Of a stretch of DNA of 64,000 nucleotides, positions 60,357 through 64,000 are shown piece after piece. Every line of letters starts with the position of its first letter. Positions within the stretch are counted from its first letter, which is position 1. The DNA is taken from the NCBI GenBank assembly GCA_934500835.1, contig CAKSTR010000004.1, forward strand, positions 1-64,000, written 5' to 3'. The notes beneath the pieces were generated by a model. That model was not told the DNA's origin and searched no databases. It worked only from the letters and a program-made list of their open reading frames with translations. Position numbers and translations under genes: made by a program. The DNA is from an uncultured Paracoccaceae bacterium. GTDB taxonomy: Bacteria > Pseudomonadota > Alphaproteobacteria > Rhodobacterales > Rhodobacteraceae.

Positions 60357-61043
60357 ATGGCAAGAGACTCGAAGAAGACCCGGCCCGACATCTGGGCAGA
60401 CGGCAGCCAGAACCCGCCGTTCGAGCTGCGCAGCCTTGCGCTGGCTTCCGTGCGGCTTGCGCGTGACAGCCTGTCGGGCCTTCTGGCCCGCTGTTCGGAC
60501 TCGGCGCGCGATTTCGGCGCCGTGGTGGGCAACGGGCGCTGGCGGCTTCCGCCCGAGCGGCTGGGACACAGCGGCCGCTTCCTCCCGTCCCTCGGCGCGA
60601 CCGCCACGGCGATCCGTGGCGGTTCCGAATTGCTGTCGCGCGCCTCGCGCGTGGTGCTTGCCGCAGCCGAAGAACAGGACGTGCAGGCGGCGTTGCCCCC
60701 TGCGCAGGACATGTCGGCCTGGCGCGCCCCGAAACGGGTCGAGGGCAGCGCCCGCGGCGCGCAGGCGGCACCGGCGGCCGACATGGATCTGGCCGCGATC
60801 CGCGCGATGATCAGCGCCAATCCCCCCGCCACGCATCGTGTGGCGGCCGAACCCGCGCCCCCGCCCGCCGCCCCTGCCGGACCGCGCGTCAGCTATGCCT
60901 GGCGTCGGGACTGGCTGGCCGAGAAGCTGGCAGTCGTGCTTGGCTACGGCTTGCTGATCGTCTCGGTTCCGGTCGGGTTCGTCTTGGCCGTGCGGGCCTA
61001 TGCGAACGGTCAGGATCTGCGCAAGATGGTGTCCGAGGACTGA
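60357..61043 (+). CDS. Hypothetical membrane protein
   Basis: 228 residues. A long cytoplasmic part (FELRSLALASVRLARDSLSG, GATATAIRGGSELLSRASRV), an Ala/Pro-rich linker near 160-178 and one C-terminal membrane helix (LGYGLLIVSVPVGFVLAV) with a short exterior tail. No family recognised. ATG 60357 fits the first codon after the glnA terminator. Preceded by a 155-base gap with the glnA terminator. Confidence 0.6.
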   Translation: MARDSKKTRPDIWADGSQNPPFELRSLALASVRLARDSLSGLLARCSDSARDFGAVVGNGRWRLPPERLGHSGRFLPSLGATATAIRGGSELLSRASRVVLAAAEEQDVQAALPPAQDMSAWRAPKRVEGSARGAQAAPAADMDLAAIRAMISANPPATHRVAAEPAPPPAAPAGPRVSYAWRRDWLAEKLAVVLGYGLLIVSVPVGFVLAVRAYANGQDLRKMVSED

Positions 61044-61123
61044 CTACGCATACCGCGACAGGGCGGCACGGTGGCGGCACCGGCCCTGTGGCAAGCGACG
61101 GGCCAGAACGGCCGGCACCCGTG

Positions 61124-61924
61124 TCAGTGCTGCGCCGCCATCAGCGCCGCCTGCTCGGCTTCGGTCAGGGTCTCGGCCAGCACGACATAGGTGTGAATGG
61201 TGAAGACCACCGCCCGCGTCACCGGCAGCCGCAGCAGGCACTGGCGTTCGCAGCGCACGAAGAAATGCCCGGTCGGTCGCGGCCGGCGCTGACCTTCCGA
61301 CCGGGGCTGATGCAGGACATGGTCGTCATAGGTCAGGAAATTCATCCGCCACAGCGGCTGCCCGGGCCGGATCGCATCGAAGAGGCGCTGCACCCGCTTT
61401 GCCACGCTGTCGTCATAGGGCGCCACCGGATCATGGATCGAGACCAGCGCCCGGCCGACCTTCTGGGTCAGCGACCAACTGGCCGGAAAGCACAGGATGC
61501 CGCCGGTCAGGCGATGCTCGTCGCCTTCCTGCTCCATCAGGCACAGGTCCTCCTGCACCAGCCGCCCCAATGTGATCAGCGGCTGCGCCGGGTCCAGCGC
61601 GACCTCGACCCCATCGGGCCGCAGGACCGAAGCGGCACCGACCCGGAACCCCTCCATCCGGGTCAGCCGGTCCAGCACCACGGAATACAACTCTTCCGCC
61701 GCCGCCCGCCCCTCGGGCAGCAGGGCGTGGACCACCTCGGGCACCTCGTCGATCAGCCGCTCGCGCTCGGCCATCTGGCCGGCAAAGGCGTCATCGACCT
61801 CAAGCCAGCTTTCGCCCTCGACCGGCAGGATGCCGGGCAGGCGGGCGGTGCGCGGGTCCATCCAGGGCAGGAAGGGCAGACGCGTTTGCAGGATCGGCGC
61901 GGGCTGGGGGATCAGGTCTTTCAT
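61124..61924 (-). CDS. DUF3445 (heme-dependent oxidative N-demethylase-like) protein
   Basis: 266 residues. FPASWSLTQKVGRALVSIHDPV, RMNFLTYDDHVLHQP and FFVRCERQCLLRLPVTRAVVF are signatures of DUF3445, members of which include heme-dependent oxidative N-demethylases; the activity here is inferred from family membership only. Convergent with the membrane-protein gene and divergent from the EF-G-like gene, with a 223-base gap upstream that I cannot assign. Confidence 0.7.
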   Translation of the reverse strand: MKDLIPQPAPILQTRLPFLPWMDPRTARLPGILPVEGESWLEVDDAFAGQMAERERLIDEVPEVVHALLPEGRAAAEELYSVVLDRLTRMEGFRVGAASVLRPDGVEVALDPAQPLITLGRLVQEDLCLMEQEGDEHRLTGGILCFPASWSLTQKVGRALVSIHDPVAPYDDSVAKRVQRLFDAIRPGQPLWRMNFLTYDDHVLHQPRSEGQRRPRPTGHFFVRCERQCLLRLPVTRAVVFTIHTYVVLAETLTEAEQAALMAAQH

Positions 61925-62147
61925 GGCCGCACGCTAGCGCAGCGCCAAAGGCGGGGAAAGGCCCATGTCGGGATCGGCGACGCCCGTCGATTTTCCGCGA
62001 CAGGCCGGTCAAAGCGGCTAGACTGATCGCATGGGGCGCGATCACGGCGCCCCCGAACCGGCGGCCGGGCGAGAAGCGGGCCGCCAGCCCCGCTGGCCCC
62101 CGCGCCCCGCCCTGACGGCCGCCCCAAGGCCGAAAGGGAGGGAAGAC

Positions 62148-64000
62148 ATGAGCCCGACAACGACCGAGGCAAGACGGGGCACCCGATGCGCCGCGCTGGT
62201 TGGCGCGCATGGCAGTGGCAAGACCACGCTTTTCGAAGCGCTTCTGCACAGCGCCGGCGCAACCGACCGACGCGGCACCGCCAAGGAACGCAACACGGTG
62301 GGCGATGCCGCCCCCGAAGCGCGCGCGCGCGGCATCTCGACCGAACTCTCGGTCGCCTCCTGCCGTTTCATGGACGAGGATTGGGCGCTGATCGACTGCC
62401 CCGGCTCGGTCGAGCTTCTGTCGGACACCCATGCCGCCCTGATGGTGGCCGATCTGGCCGTGGTGGTCTGCGACCCTTTCCCGGAACGGGCGCTGGCCGT
62501 GGCGCCCATTCTGAAATTCCTCGATGACCGGCGCATCCCGCATCTGATCTTCGTGAACCGCATGGACGCGCCCGAAGCACATGTCCGCGCCACCTTCCAT
62601 GCCCTGCAAGGCGTGTCGGAACGCCCGCTTGCCCTGCGCGGCATTCCGATCCGCGATGATGGCGGACAGGTGACCGGGATGATCGACCTTGTGTCCGAAC
62701 GCGCCTGGCGCTGGAATCCGCAGAAACCCTCGGATCTGATCCCGCTGCCCGATGCCGAAAAGGGCGACGAAGGGGCCGCCCGTGCCGCAATGATCGAGGC
62801 CCTGGCCGATTTCGACGATACGATCCTTGAGCAGGTGCTGTCCGACATCAAGCCGCCGACGGGCCAGATCTATGCCTCGCTGACCCGCGATCTGGCGCAG
62901 GATCTGCTGGTGCCGGTGTTCTTCGGCGCGGCCGAACAGGAAAACGGCGTCCGCCGGCTGTGGAAGGCGTTGCGCCACGAATGCCCCCCGCCCGCGGAAA
63001 CCGCGGCCCGGCTGGGGCTGACGGGGACGGGGACGGGCGCGCTGGCGCAGGTCGTCAAGACCTTCCAGTCGGGTCAGGCCGGGCGGGCGGCGCTGGTGCG
63101 GATCTGGCGCGGCGAGGTGAAGGACGGCATGACCCTTGGCCCGGACCGGGTGGGATCGGTCTCTTCGGCCATGGGGCGCAAGTTCACCGCCAAGGGAGCG
63201 GCCGGCGAAGGAGAGGTGGTGGTTCTGGGCCGCATGGCCGCGGTAAAGGCGGGCGACCTGATCGGCGAGGGCCGGCAGGATCGTGGCGACTGGCCGTCAG
63301 CGCCCGCGCCCGTGGCCGCCCTGTCGATCCGGGCCGAACATCCCGCCGACGAGGCCAAGCTCTCGGCCGCGCTTGGCCGGCTCTGCGACGAAGACCCCTC
63401 GCTGCGCGTCCATACCAGGCCGCAGACCGGCGAGACCCTGCTGACCGGCCAGGGCGACATCCATCTGGCCATCGCCCTGTCGCAGCTGAAGTCGGAGGCC
63501 GGGTTGTCGGTAAAGACCGCCACACCGAGTGTTTCCTATTGCGAGACGATCTCGAAGCCTGCCGCCATACATACGCGGCACAAGAAACAGTCCGGCGGTC
63601 ATGGCGAATTTGCCGACATCCAGCTGGAGATCGCGCCGCGCGGCCGGGGGGACGGTTTCGCCTTCTCGGACCGGATCACCGGCGGGGTGGTGCCCAAGCA
63701 ATACATCCCGGCGGTGCAGAAGGGCGTCGAGACCGCGCTGGCCCGCGGCCCCTTGGGCTTTCCGGTGGTCGATCTGGGCGTGGTGCTGACCGATGGCAGC
63801 TATCACAACGTCGACAGTTCCGACTTTGCCTTCCAGAAGGCCGGCGCCAAGGCCATGGCCGAAGCCCTGCCCGACTGCGGCCCGCTGCTGCTGGAGCCGG
63901 TGCTGGAGGTGGCGCTGTCGGTGCCGTCCGAATTCACGCCAAAGGCGCAGCGCCTTGCCACCTCGCGCCGGGGCCAGATCCTTGGCTTCGATGCGAAGGC
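62148..64000 (+). CDS. Elongation factor G-like GTPase (partial, runs off right edge)
   Basis: 617 codons seen. The G domain has the P-loop GAHGSGKT (19-26), but G3 is DCPGS instead of DTPGH and G4 is VNRMD in place of NKxD. EF-G-like domains follow (VVKTFQSGQAGRAALVRIWRG, RAEHPADEAKLSAALGRL, GQGDIHLAIALSQL, KKQSGGHGEFADIQLEI, ITGGVVPKQYIPAVQKGVE). It belongs to the EF-G2-type group whose role is uncertain, not canonical translocase. ATG 62148 follows GGGAGGGAAGAC. Confidence 0.85.
   Translation, partial: MSPTTTEARRGTRCAALVGAHGSGKTTLFEALLHSAGATDRRGTAKERNTVGDAAPEARARGISTELSVASCRFMDEDWALIDCPGSVELLSDTHAALMVADLAVVVCDPFPERALAVAPILKFLDDRRIPHLIFVNRMDAPEAHVRATFHALQGVSERPLALRGIPIRDDGGQVTGMIDLVSERAWRWNPQKPSDLIPLPDAEKGDEGAARAAMIEALADFDDTILEQVLSDIKPPTGQIYASLTRDLAQDLLVPVFFGAAEQENGVRRLWKALRHECPPPAETAARLGLTGTGTGALAQVVKTFQSGQAGRAALVRIWRGEVKDGMTLGPDRVGSVSSAMGRKFTAKGAAGEGEVVVLGRMAAVKAGDLIGEGRQDRGDWPSAPAPVAALSIRAEHPADEAKLSAALGRLCDEDPSLRVHTRPQTGETLLTGQGDIHLAIALSQLKSEAGLSVKTATPSVSYCETISKPAAIHTRHKKQSGGHGEFADIQLEIAPRGRGDGFAFSDRITGGVVPKQYIPAVQKGVETALARGPLGFPVVDLGVVLTDGSYHNVDSSDFAFQKAGAKAMAEALPDCGPLLLEPVLEVALSVPSEFTPKAQRLATSRRGQILGFDAK

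Overview
The window is a high-G+C alphaproteobacterial chromosome segment. Everything points to the order Rhodobacterales (Rhodobacter/Paracoccus-type): an RcGTA-type gene transfer agent cluster, a class II (B12-dependent) ribonucleotide reductase, a pyruvate dehydrogenase operon whose E1-beta carries its own lipoyl domain, zinT with a Zur-type operator, and a TTAA-N7-TTAA CtrA-type site. Species cannot be named from the sequence.

Layout. 1-3.2 kb: two nested insertion-sequence ends, then a small fatty acyl-AMP ligase / acyl carrier protein / thioesterase operon whose last gene is cut by the older element. 3.6-7.3 kb: nrdJ with an NrdR-box-like operator upstream. 7.7-24.1 kb: housekeeping and transport genes, including three DMT-family exporters, a TerB-like protein, eno, zinT, a FAD oxidoreductase, rluE, a desaturase, anmK, tyrS, two overlapping cyclophilins, pgk, a class I aldolase and ftsB. 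24.4-28.1 kb: pdhA-pdhB-pdhC. 28.2-31.2 kb: CDP-alcohol transferase, cdsA, acyltransferase and cysE. 31.4-45.3 kb: a complete GTA structural cluster (g1 to g15, all on the minus strand) in which the large terminase gene carries a one-base frameshift. 45.5-51.0 kb: mltG, fabF, a hairpin array, a PhnA-like gene, acpP, fabG, fabD. 51.3-56.5 kb: PACE-type exporter, rpsF-rpsR-rplI, another DMT exporter, tig, tRNA-Leu, a degenerate Hint protein. 56.6-64 kb: nnrD, glnB-glnA, a membrane protein, a DUF3445-like protein and a divergent EF-G-like GTPase that runs off the right edge.

How the genes work together. The enolase, phosphoglycerate kinase, aldolase and PDH genes cover lower glycolysis and entry to the TCA cycle. 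The fab genes, desaturase, cdsA, acyltransferase and CDP-alcohol transferase cover fatty acid and phospholipid synthesis. GlnB-GlnA is the nitrogen-control pair. The GTA cluster encodes packaging, capsid, tail and a cell-wall peptidase for a phage-like DNA transfer particle.

The most notable signals outside the genes are: a composite repeat (G/C hairpin followed by a GGATATTT block) present in at least five copies, one of them in frame inside nnrD; a stack of perfect palindromes between the PhnA-like gene and fabF; four 11-bp iterons upstream of pdhA; paired GTATGG palindromes upstream of a rarD-like gene; and a CtrA-type box with a promoter-like sequence in front of the GTA cluster. No CRISPR array or rRNA was seen. 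One tRNA was found.
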